This document shows, one piece after another, positions 33,710 to 42,647 of a DNA stretch of 64,000 nt. The position numbers and the translations under genes are program-made. This DNA comes from Arachis hypogaea (Eukaryota; Streptophyta; Magnoliopsida; Fabales; Fabaceae). Within the stretch, counting starts at the first letter, position 1. The number at the start of each line of letters is the position of its first letter. Location of the stretch: NCBI RefSeq assembly GCF_003086295.3, contig NC_092046.1:108665363-108729362 (forward strand), in the 5' to 3' direction. Under the pieces are notes generated by a model that saw only the letters and a program-made list of their open reading frames with translations, did not search any database and had not been told where the DNA came from.

Positions 33710-33796
33710 TTTATTTATCTAACTATATTTTTCTTAGTTATATGTCTTTATAGGTTCATGATCATGTGGAGTCACACCCTGGAGGAAGCATCCGCC

Positions 33797-33970
33797 TGGC
33801 GTTCAACGCCAGAACAGAGCATGGTTCTGGCGCTGAACGCCCAAAATGGGCAGTATCTGGGCGCTGAACGCCCAGAACAAGCATGGTTCTGGCGTTCAAT
33901 GCCAGAAATGGGCAACAAATGGGCGTTGAACGCCCAAAATGGGCACCAACCTGGCGCTGAACGCCCAGAG
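33797..33970 (+). repeat. GGCGTTCAACGCC palindrome array of RE-G
   Basis: Six units alternating CTGGCGTTCAACGCCAG and TGGGCGCTGAACGCCCA types, about 30 bp apart, between hairpin A and hairpin B. Reading frames over this array on both strands are not genes. Confidence 0.93.
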
Positions 33971-34244
33971 TTGTGTGCAAGGGCATTTTACATGCCTAAT
34001 TTGGTGCAAGGTTGTAATTCCTTGAACACCTCAGGATCTGTGGACCTCACAGGATCATCTCAGGATCTGTGGACCCCACAGGATCATCTCAGGATCTGTG
34101 GACCCATAGGATCCCCACCCACCTCACCCTCTCTCTCTCTCCATTCATGGTCATCCCTTCTGTTTTCCATTCACCATTCACATCCTAACACACTTCCCTC
34201 CATCTCCTCCATATCTTCTTCTTCTTCATCTATTCTTTCTCCTC

Positions 34245-34262
34245 TTGCTCGAGGGCGAGCAA
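34245..34262 (+). other. Hairpin B, ORF2 copy of RE-G
   Basis: Stem TTGCTCG / CGAGCAA, loop AGGG, then CTAAGTTTGGTG. The ATG at 34318 lies 56 nt downstream. The stem pairs C-G where the other copies have T-A. Confidence 0.88.
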
Positions 34263-34317
34263 TATTCTAAGTTTGGTGTGGTAAAAGCATAAGCTTTTTG
34301 TTTTTCCATTACCATTA

Positions 34318-34747
34318 ATGGCACCTATGGCCAGAGAAACCTCAAGAAAGAGGAAAGGGAAGACAAATGCTTCCATCTCTGAGCCATGGGAGATGGAAAG
34401 ATTCATCTCACAAGCCCATCACTAAGAAAAGGATGGAGCAAACAAGAGAGCACTTTCATGGACCTCAACAGGCACATGAAGAAGTTCATCATCAAGAAAC
34501 CCCTGAGATACCTCAAGGGATGCACTCTCCTCCACAGAACTATTGGGAGCAAATCAATACCTCCCTAGGAGAATTAAGTTCCAACATGGGACAACTAAGG
34601 GTGGAACATCAAGAGCACTCCATCATCCTTCATGAAATTAGAGAAGATCAAAAAGCAATGAGGGAGGAGCAACAAAGACAAGGAAGAGACATAGAAGAGC
34701 TCAAGGACATCATTGGTTCCTCAAGAAGGAAACGCCGCCATCACTAA
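34318..34747 (+). pseudogene. RE-G ORF2 remnant lacking the central domain
   Basis: An ATG (Met-Ala-Pro, as in RE-E ORF2) opens a basic start of about 36 codons (RETSRKRKGK, SEPWEMERF) that ends at a TAA near 34426. From about 34420 a different frame encodes the charged coiled coil seen at the end of RE-E ORF2 (INTSLGELSSN, QQRQGRDIEELK), ending at 34747 with RRKRRHH. The globular middle, about 250 residues in RE-E, is absent. This looks like an internal deletion that also shifted the frame. It is probably not functional. Confidence 0.72.
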
Positions 34748-35866
34748 GGTGGATTCATTCCTTGTTCTTATTTCTTCTGTTTTTCGTTTTCTATATTATG
34801 TGCTTATCTATGTTTGTGTTTTCATTACATGATCATTAGTAGTTAGTAACTATGTCTTAAAGTTATGAATGTCCTATGAATCCATCACCTCTCTTAAATG
34901 AAAAATGTTTTAATTCAAAAGAACAAGAAGTACATGAGTTTTGAATTTATCCTTGAACCTAGTTTAATTATATTGATGTGGTGACAATGCTTCTTGTTTT
35001 CTGAATGTATGCTTGAACAGTGCATATGTCTTTTGAAGTTGTTGTTTAAGAATGTTAAATATGTTGGCTCTTGAAAGAATGATGACTAGGAGACATGTTA
35101 TTTGATAATCTGAAAAATTATAAAAATGATTCTTGAAGCAAGAAAAAGCAGCAAAGAACAAAGCTTGCAGAAAAAAAAGGGGCGAAAAAAAAAATATATA
35201 TATATATATAGAAAGAAAAAGAAAAAGCAAGCAGAAAAAGCCAAAGCTCTTAAAACCAAAAGGCAAGAGCAAAAAGCCAATAACCCTTAAAACCAAAAGG
35301 CAAGGGCAAATAAAAAGGATCCCAAGGCTTTGAGCATCAGTGGATAGGAGGGCCTACAGGAATAAAATCCTGGTCTAAGCGGCTAAACCAAGCTGTCCCT
35401 AACCATGTGCTTGTGGCGTGTAGGTGTCAAGTGAAAACTTGAGACTGAGCGGTTAAAGTCAAGGTCCAAAGCAAAAAAAGAGTGTGCTTAAGAACCCTGG
35501 ACACCTCTAATTGGGGACTTTAGCAAAGCTGAGTCACAATCTGAAAAGGTTCACCCAATTATGTGTCTGTGGCATTTATGTATCCGGTGGTAATACTGGA
35601 AAACAAAGTGCTTAGGGCCAAGGCCAAGACTCATAAAATAGCTGTGTTCAAGAATCATCATACTGAACTAGGAGAATCAATAACACTATCTGAACTCTGA
35701 GTTCCTATAGATGCCAATCATTCTGAACTTCAATGGATAAAGTGAGATGCCAAAACTATTCAAGAGGCAAAAAGCTACAAGTCCCGCTCATCTGATTGAA
35801 GCTATCTTTCATTGATAGTTTGGAATTTATAGTATATTCTCTTCTTTTTATCCTATTTGATTTTCA
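34748..35866 (+). other. RE-G 3' noncoding region
   Basis: Contains the conserved block 34980-35780 shared with RE-D and RE-E (antiparallel on the map, same sense), a run of adenines and a short TA repeat near 35190-35208. No gene. Confidence 0.8.
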
Positions 35867-35886
35867 GTTGCTTGGGGACAAGCAAC
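35867..35886 (+). other. Hairpin B, 3'-LTR copy of RE-G
   Basis: 8-bp stem GTTGCTTG / CAAGCAAC, loop GGGA. 18 nt before the 3' LTR with TTTAAGTTTGGTGTTG between. Confidence 0.9.
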
Positions 35887-35904
35887 AATTTAAGTTTGGT
35901 GTTG

Positions 35905-37622
35905 TGATGAGCGGATAATTTATACGCTTTTTGGCATTGTTTTTAGTATGTTTTTAGTAGAATCTAGTTACTTTTAGGGATGTTTTCATTAGTTTTTATG
36001 TTAAATTCATATTTCTGGACTTTACTATGAGTTTGTGTGTTTTTCTGTAATTTCAGGTATTTTCTGACTGAAATTGAGGGACTTGAGCAAAAATCAGATT
36101 CAGAGGTTGAAGAAGGACTGCTGATGTTGTTGGATTCTGACCTCCCTGCACTCAAAGTGGATTTTCTGGAGCTACAGAACTAGAAATGGCGCGCTTCCAA
36201 TTGCGTTGGAAAGTAGACATCAAGGGCTTTCCAGCAACGGATAATAGTCCATACTTTGCCCAAGCTTAGATGACGCAAACTGGCATTCAACGCCAGTTCT
36301 CTGCCCAATTCTGGCGTCCAGCGCCAGAAACAAGTTGCAAAGTGGAGTTCAACGCCCAAACTGGCACCAAAACTGGCGTTCAACTCCAGGAATGACCTCT
36401 ACACGTGTAACACTCAAGCTCAGCCCAAGCACACACCAAGTGGGCCCCGGAAGTGGATTCATGCATCAATTACTTACTTCTGTAAACCCTAGTAGCTAGT
36501 TTATTATAAATAGGACCTTTTACTATTTTATTAGACATCTTTGGACGCCTGGTTCTTAGATCAGAGGGGCTGGCCTCTCGGCCATGCCTGGACCTTCACT
36601 TATGTATTTTCAACGGTAGAGCTTCTACACTCCATAGATTAAGGTGTGGAGCTCTGCTGTTCCTCAAAGATTAATGCAAAGTACTACTGTTTTCTATTCA
36701 ATTCATCTTATTTCGCTTCTAAGATATTCATTAGCACTTCAACCTGAATGTGATGAACGTGACAATCATCATCATTCCCTATGAACGCGTGCCTGACAAC
36801 CACTTCCGTTCTACATTAGATTGAATGAGTATCTCTTAGATCTCTTAACCGGAATCTTCGTGGTGTAAGCTAGAATGATGGCGGCATTCAAGAGAATCCG
36901 GAAAGTCTAAACCTTGTCTGTGGTATTCCGAGTAGAATTCAATGATTGAATGACTGTGACGAGCTTCAAACTCGCGATTGCTGGGCGTAGTGACAGACGC
37001 AAAAGGATAGTAAATCCTATTCCAGCATGATCGAGAACCGACAGATGAATAGCCGTGCCGTGACAGGGTGCGTTGACCACTTTCACCGAGAGGATAGGAT
37101 GTAACCATTGACAAGGGTGATGCCTCCAGACAATTAGCCGTGCCGTGACAGGGCATTTGGATCATTTTCCCGAGAGAAGACCAAAAGTAGCCATTGACAA
37201 TGGTGATGCATTACATAAAGCCAGCCATGAAAAGGAGTAAGAGTGATTGGATGAAGATAGCAGGAAAGCAGAGATTCAGAGGAACGAAAGCATCTCTACA
37301 CGCTTATCTGAAATTCTAACCAATGAATTACATAAGTATTTCTATCCTTCTTTTATTAATTATTTTCGAAAACTCTATAATTATTTTATATCCGCCTGAC
37401 TAAGATTTACAAGGTGACCATAGCTTGCTTCATACCAACAATCTCCGTGGGATTCGACCCTTACTCACGTAAGGTATTACTTGGACGACCCAGTGCACTT
37501 GCTGGTTAGTTGTGCGAAGTTGTGAACCATGGTATTGGCATCATGTTTTGGCGCCATTACCAGGGAAAGAAAGAGCAATGAATTTTACATAATCAAAGTG
37601 TAATCACAATTTCTGCGCACCA
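35905..37622 (+). repeat. RE-G 3' LTR
   Basis: 1718 bp, same length as the 5' copy. The TATA box and U3 block are kept. Followed by TCCAG and the interrupted RE-E gag. Confidence 0.95.
37549..37566 (+). other. Primer-site-like sequence inside RE-G 3' LTR
   Basis: TGGCGCCATTACCAGGGA matches the tRNA-Asp primer site at 15 of 18 positions, the three differences all G to A. It is preceded by GGCATCATGTTT, like an LTR end plus spacer. Confidence 0.75.
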
Positions 37623-37627
37623 TCCAG

Positions 37628-38032
37628 CCTTAGCTGTGTCATCCTTTTTTGAGGGAAATATTGATTCAGGAATTTGTTTGATAACTATTTCCATGTTCTT
37701 ATGCTTGTTGTGGGTTGGTTATTTAACCACCTTTTAGCTTGATCTTTTACAACAAACGGAAACAGTAACAGTCTGTATACATCCTGATCTACCTCCTTGT
37801 CACGTACTGTGTCAGCAATTTGCAAGAATTGTGCCAGAAACTCAGTAGGTTCTTCCTGTGGAAGACCAGAATACTGGCAGTTTTGCTGCACCATGACAAT
37901 GAGCTAAGGATTTAGCTCAAAACTGCCTGCTTTGATGGGAGGTATACAGATACTACTCCCATATGCAGCAGTAATGGGATTAGCATATGATCCCGGAGTC
38001 CTTCTGGACTGTTCATTTCAACTTAGATCCAT
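37628..38032 (-). pseudogene. RE-E gag, N-terminal part
   Basis: Frame from a likely ATG at 38032 to the RE-G insertion. It has a stop within the first few codons and further stops before the core. Core motifs: MVQQNCQYSGLP, EFLAQFLQIADTV, YRLLLFPFVVKDQAKRWL. These match the same part of RE-G and RE-D gag. The rest lies at 25370-27690. Confidence 0.85.
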
Positions 38033-38039
38033 GATGGAT

Positions 38040-39176
38040 AAAATGGAATTGATGTGAATTGCAAAGAAAATATATTTTTGTTTTTATTTTATTGAAGTAG
38101 AACAAACCAAATTATTAAGATAAATAAAAATAATAAGATAAAATGAAATAAAATAATTAGAAATTAAAATGTAAATTTTGAAAACCAAGGAAAAAATAAA
38201 TTTGAAAATGAAAATAATTGCTTAATTGAGAAGATTTGAAAAACTTTGGATATGATTTTTGAAAAAGATTTTGAATTTTGAAAAGATTTGATTTTTAAAA
38301 TAAAAATCTGAATTTTTAAAAGTAATTTTCGAAAATTCAATTTAAAATAAAGAGAAAAGATATTTTTGAATTTAATGAGGAAAGAGAAAAACAATAAAAT
38401 GACACAAGACTTAAAATTTATTTTAGATCTAATGCTCATTGTTTTTCGAAAGTTTTGGAGGGAAAACACCAAGGAACACCAAACTTAAAGATTTTAAGAT
38501 CAAAACACAAAGAAGCCTCAAGAACACTTTGAAGACTCACAAGAACATAAAAAGAACACCAAACTTAAAACTTTTAGAAAACTAAAAATAAGTTTTCGAA
38601 AATAAAAAATAACAAGAGAACACCAAACTTAAAAGTTTGACATGAGATTTAATCAAAGAAAAATTATTTTTGAAAAAGTTTTAAAAGGAAGATTCCCAAT
38701 TACCAAGAACATAAACACAACGCTCTAGCCAATTGAGTTATAAGTTTAAAGTGTTTAAAAAAATATATTTAATGTAAAAATTTTTTTTTATATTTTAGAT
38801 ACTAATAATTCGAAAATACACAAGAAAAACAAGAAAAATCACAATACAAGAAAAACTATAGATCAAACAGGGAAAATAAACAAGAACAACTTGAAGATTA
38901 AGAAAGAACAATGAAAACAAATTCGAAAATTTAAAAGAAAATAAAAACATGCAATTGACACCAAACTTAAAATATGAAACTAAACTCAAACAGAAAAACT
39001 CAATTATTAGTTTAGAAAAATTTTCGAAAAATCTAAAAAGAGAAAATAAGGATTTAAAAAAATTTAAACCAAAAACAATAATAGAAGATGCAATTTTAGT
39101 GACTCTAAACTAAAAAAGATAATTTTTTCCTAATCTAAGCAACAAAATAAACCGTCAGTTGTCCAAACTCGAACAA
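38040..39176 (-). other. RE-E 5' leader
   Basis: AT-rich, with TTCGAAA words and four sense copies of TAAGTTTGGTG (plus-map 38477, 38557, 38621, 38959). It resembles the RE-G leader. A frame at 38164-38472 is low-complexity and not convincing. Confidence 0.75.
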
Positions 39177-39194
39177 TCCCCAGCAACGGCGCCA
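39177..39194 (-). other. Primer binding site of RE-E (tRNA-Asp)
   Basis: Sense TGGCGCCGTTGCTGGGGA, one mismatch to tRNA-Asp, six bases from the LTR edge at 39201. Confidence 0.9.
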
Positions 39195-39200
39195 AAAACT

Positions 39201-39450
39201 TGGTGCACGAATTATGAATCACACTTTTCACAACTCATACCACTAACCAGCAAGTGCACTGGGTCGTCCAAGTAATACCTTACGTGAGTAAGGGTCGATC
39301 CCACAGAGATTGTCGGCTTGAAGCAAGCTATGGTTATTTTGTAATTCTTAGTCAGGAAATCAATGATAAGAGTGATTATATTTATGAAGAGTAAATAGCA
39401 TAAAATAAATAATACTTGTTATGCAGTAATGGAGAACAGATTGAGGATTT
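39201..39450 (-). repeat. RE-E 5' LTR, truncated
   Basis: Only the last 250 bp in sense remain, ending at GAGGATTT. About a dozen bases of unmatched filler (39451-39462) join it to RE-D LTR sequence. Bases that separate it from the 16900 and 41055 copies (GGTCGATCC, GCAAGCTA) show that it is the separate 5' copy. Confidence 0.88.
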
Positions 39451-39683
39451 ATAGATTTCAAATCAGGGTTGACAGCATCATTCGCCTTCATCTTTTCTTC
39501 TGCAGAAACTCCATCAAATCCAGCTGAATGCTACCTAAAATAAATAGAATTGCACAAGACTCAAAGTAGCATCCATAGTAGCTAAAAGATAATTAATTCT
39601 TGATTAAACTCAACAATTTAAATGCAAATTCACTAGGAAAAGATAGGAAAGATGCTCACGCATCACAACACCAAACTTGAATT

Positions 39684-39703
39684 GTTGCTTGTCCTCAAGC
39701 AAC
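39684..39703 (-). other. Hairpin B in the duplicated segment (LTR copy)
   Basis: Identical stem and AGGA loop to 15528-15547. Confidence 0.85.
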
Positions 39704-40875
39704 CAAAACTAATATAAGCTTAGGATGTGAATTTGCATGAGAATGAGAGTTCGATTAAGCTCATGTCTCTTCTTATAGTGGGGTTTACAATTACAATCCT
39801 GAATAGTTTTGGCATCTCACTTTATCCTTTGAAGTTCAGAATGATTGGCATCCAAAGGACCTCAGAATTCAGATAGTGTTATTGATTCTCCTATTTCAGT
39901 ATGTTGATTCTTGAACATAGCTACTTTATGAGTCTTGGCCATGACCCTAAGCATTTTGTTTTCCAGTATTACCTCCGGATACATAAATGCCACAGACACA
40001 TAACTGGGTGAACCTTTTCAGATTGTGACTCAGCTTTGCTAGAGTCTCTAGTTAGAGGTGCCTAGAGTTCTTAATCACACTCTTTTTGCTTTGGATCATG
40101 ACTTTAACCGCTCAGTCTCAAGCTTTTCACTTGACACCTTCACGCCACAAGCACATGGTTAAGGACAGCTTGATTTAGCCGCTTAGGCTAGGATTTTATT
40201 CCTTTGGGCCCTCCTCTCCATTAATGCTCAAAGCCTTGGATCCTTTTTACCCTTTGCCTTTTAGTTTAAAGGGTTATTGGCTTTTTTTGCTTTTTTTTCC
40301 GTAAGCTTTGTGTTTTTCACTACTTTTTCTTGCTTCAAGAATCAATTTTATGATTTTTCAGATTATCAATAACATTTCTCTTATTTTCATCATTCTTTCA
40401 AGAGCCAACAATTTTAACATTCATAAACTTCACTATAAAAAATATGCACTGTTCAAGCATTCATTCAGAAAATAAAAAGTATTGCCACCACATCTAAGTA
40501 AATGAGACTACTATAAAAATTAAACTCAAATTCTCATACACTACATCTGTTCTTCTTTCTTTTTGATTTCAAGCTCAGTGGGCAATGCATGAGACATCTT
40601 TCAGAATTAAAGCACTTAATAGAAAATTAAACTAGAACCTATGAATCTACTAATAAAGGATCATGCAATAAACAAAACAAAGTAGCAGGAAACCGGAACA
40701 TAAAATAATAAAAGCGGGAAGGAATAAAAAATGAAAGGAACTCAACCACCTTAGTTATCCGAGCGATCATTTTATTCTTCAGGTTGTGCTCCTTTGTAAA
40801 GATGATTCACCTCCCTTAGTGCCATAAAAATAAACAGAAAACCCTGAAGCGAAGCGTCAACACCAAACTTAAAGG

Positions 40876-40895
40876 TTTGCTTGTCCTCAAGTAAA
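40876..40895 (-). other. Hairpin B in the duplicated segment, one pair lost
   Basis: Copy of 16721-16740 with C to T in one arm (CAAGTAAA), giving a mismatch. This is what an unselected copy would show. Confidence 0.8.
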
Positions 40896-41054
40896 GAAGA
40901 ACTGAAAATAAAAACAAATAGTAAGAAGAATCTCCGGTTCCTGTTCTAAAATAGCTGCATGATCAGAAAAATAATAAAAACTCAAAAAATCAAATAAGTA
41001 AGAAAGCTACTACTACGAAGAATAACTAAGGATACAAAATTATCGGGTTGTCTC

Positions 41055-42597
41055 TGGTGCACGAATTGTGAATCACACTTTTCACAACTCGTACCACTAA
41101 CCAGCAAGTGCACTGGGTCATCCAAGTAATACCTTACGTGAGTAAGGGTAGATCCCATGGAGATTGTCGGCTTGAAGCAAACTATGGTTATTTTGTAATT
41201 CTTAGTCAGGAAATCAATGATAAGAGTGATTATATTTATGAAGAGTAAATAGCATAAAATAAATGATACTTGTTATGCAGTAATGGAGAACAAATTGAGG
41301 ATTTGGAGATGCTCTGTCTTCCAAATCTCTGCTTTCCTACTGTCTTCTTCTTCACGCACACAGGTCTCCTTCCATGGCAAGCTGTATGTTGGTGGATCAC
41401 CGTTGTCAATGGCTACCATCTATCCTCTCAGTGAAAATGGTCCAAATGCGCTGTCACTGCACGGCTAATCATCTGTCGGTTCTCACTCATGCCGGAATAG
41501 GATCCATTGATCCTTTTGCATCTGTCACTACGCCCAACACTCATGAGTTTGAAGCTTGTCACGGTCATCCCATCCCAGACCCTACTCGAAATACCACAGA
41601 TAAGGTTTAGACTTTTCGGATCTCAGGAATGGCCGCCAATAATTCTAGCCTATACCACGAAAACTCTGATCATGAACTAAGAGGCTAAGAGATACACACT
41701 CAATCTAAGGTAGAACGGAAGTGGTTGTCAGGCACGCGTTCATAGTTTGAGAATGATGATGAGTGTCACGGATCATCACATTCATCACGGTTAAGTACAA
41801 GCGAGTATCTTAGAACAGAAACAAGCGTGATTGAATAGAAAACAGAAGTAATTGCATTAATTCATCGAGACACAGTAGAGCTCCTCACCCCCAATCATGG
41901 AGTTTAGAGACTCATGGCATAGAGATACAATGTAAAACGTGAAAATGTCATAAGGTCCAAAATAAATCTCTAAAAGTTGTTTAAATACAAAACTAGTAAC
42001 CTAAGTTTATAGAAAATGAGTAAACTATGATAGATAGCGCAGAAATCCACTTCCGAGGCCCACTTGGTGTGTGCTGGGGCTGAGACTTGAGCTTTACACG
42101 TGCCTAGGCTGTTTCTGGAGTTAAACGCCAGGTTGTAACCTGTTTTGGGCGTTTAACTCCAACTTGTAACCTGTTTCTGGCGTTTAACGCCAGAATAGGG
42201 CAGAGAACTGGCGTTGAACGCCAGTTTGCATCATCTAAACTCGGGCAAAGTATGGACTATTATATATTTCTGGAAAGCCCTGGATGTCTACTTTTCAACG
42301 AAATTGAGAGCGTGCCATTTGAACTATTGTAGCTCCAGAAAATCCACTTTGAGTGCAGGGAGGTCAGAATCCAACAGCATCTGCAATCCTTTTTCAGCCT
42401 CTAAATCAGATTTTTGCTCAGGTCCCTCAATTTCAGCCAGAAAATACCTAAAATCACAGAAAAACACAAACTCATAGTAAAGTCTATAAATATGATTTTT
42501 ATTTAAAAACTAATAAAAATATACTAAAAACTAATCAAATCATACTAAAAACTATGTAAAAATAATGCCAAAAAGCGTATAAATTATCCGCTCATCA
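41055..42597 (-). repeat. FIDEL-like solo LTR at the right RE-E junction
   Basis: Full 1543-bp LTR with GTCTC on both sides (41050-41054 and 42598-42602). It has the U3 block (about 42240-42400) that the 16900 copy lost, and the palindromes (42116-42226). It is best explained as the remnant of the duplicated RE-E after LTR recombination, or as an allele with a solo LTR joined in. Confidence 0.88.
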
Positions 42598-42607
42598 GTC
42601 TCCCGAC
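42598..42607 (-). other. Hairpin A of RE-D, split by the RE-E insertion
   Basis: One arm is here (CCCGA); the other (TCGGG) is at 41043-41047. The original stem is TCGGG / CCCGA with sense loop AGACAA, about 40 nt after the gag-protease stop at 42648. The left copy at 16888-16899 has one changed base. Confidence 0.8.
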
Positions 42608-42647
42608 AAGCGCTTCTTTACCGTCACTAGCTTGACGGTCATCTCCT

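Larger units (their letters stand above)
27696..37622 (+). mobile_element. RE-G, Feral-like gag-protease element, 9.9 kb
   Basis: Plus-strand LTR element with 1718-bp LTRs at both ends, a perfect tRNA-Asp primer site, a 1.9-kb AT-rich leader, an intact gag, a protease in the same frame after one TAG, and no reverse transcriptase, RNase H or integrase. After protease come hairpin A, a palindrome array, a pyrimidine tract, hairpin B, a shortened ORF2, a conserved 3' block, hairpin B and the primer tract: the same order as RE-E. By eye the LTRs differ at about 31 of 1718 positions (1.8%), the least of any pair here, fitting its place as the innermost insertion. The name Feral (non-autonomous partner of FIDEL) is from memory. 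Confidence 0.93.
16900..39450 (-). mobile_element. RE-E, FIDEL-like Athila element with gag-pol and ORF2
   Basis: Minus-strand element with a 3' LTR at 16900-18260, a cut 5' LTR at 39201-39450, a tRNA-Asp primer site at 39177-39194, broken gag-pol, then hairpin A, a palindrome array, hairpin B, ORF2 and a second hairpin B. RE-F and RE-G sit inside its pol and gag. The LTR ends (GGTGCACGAATT... and ...ATTATCCACTCATCA) resemble peanut FIDEL from memory. The 5' LTR is cut after 250 bp at an illegitimate join. All coding frames carry stops. Confidence 0.88.
39463..41054 (-). repeat. Duplicated RE-D segment (3' LTR tail plus 3' region)
   Basis: Repeats 15307-16899 with about 3% differences by eye. 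It includes 203 bp of RE-D LTR (to 39665), hairpin B at 39684-39703, the conserved block, and a second hairpin B at 40876-40895 with one broken pair. It ends at GTCTC. It is a copy made by the rearrangement, not part of the RE-E element. Confidence 0.9.

Noticed and set aside
34367..34747. Independent small gene downstream of RE-G protease
   Set aside because: Its coiled coil matches the end of RE-E ORF2 and its start lies in a shifted frame, so it is a deletion remnant.
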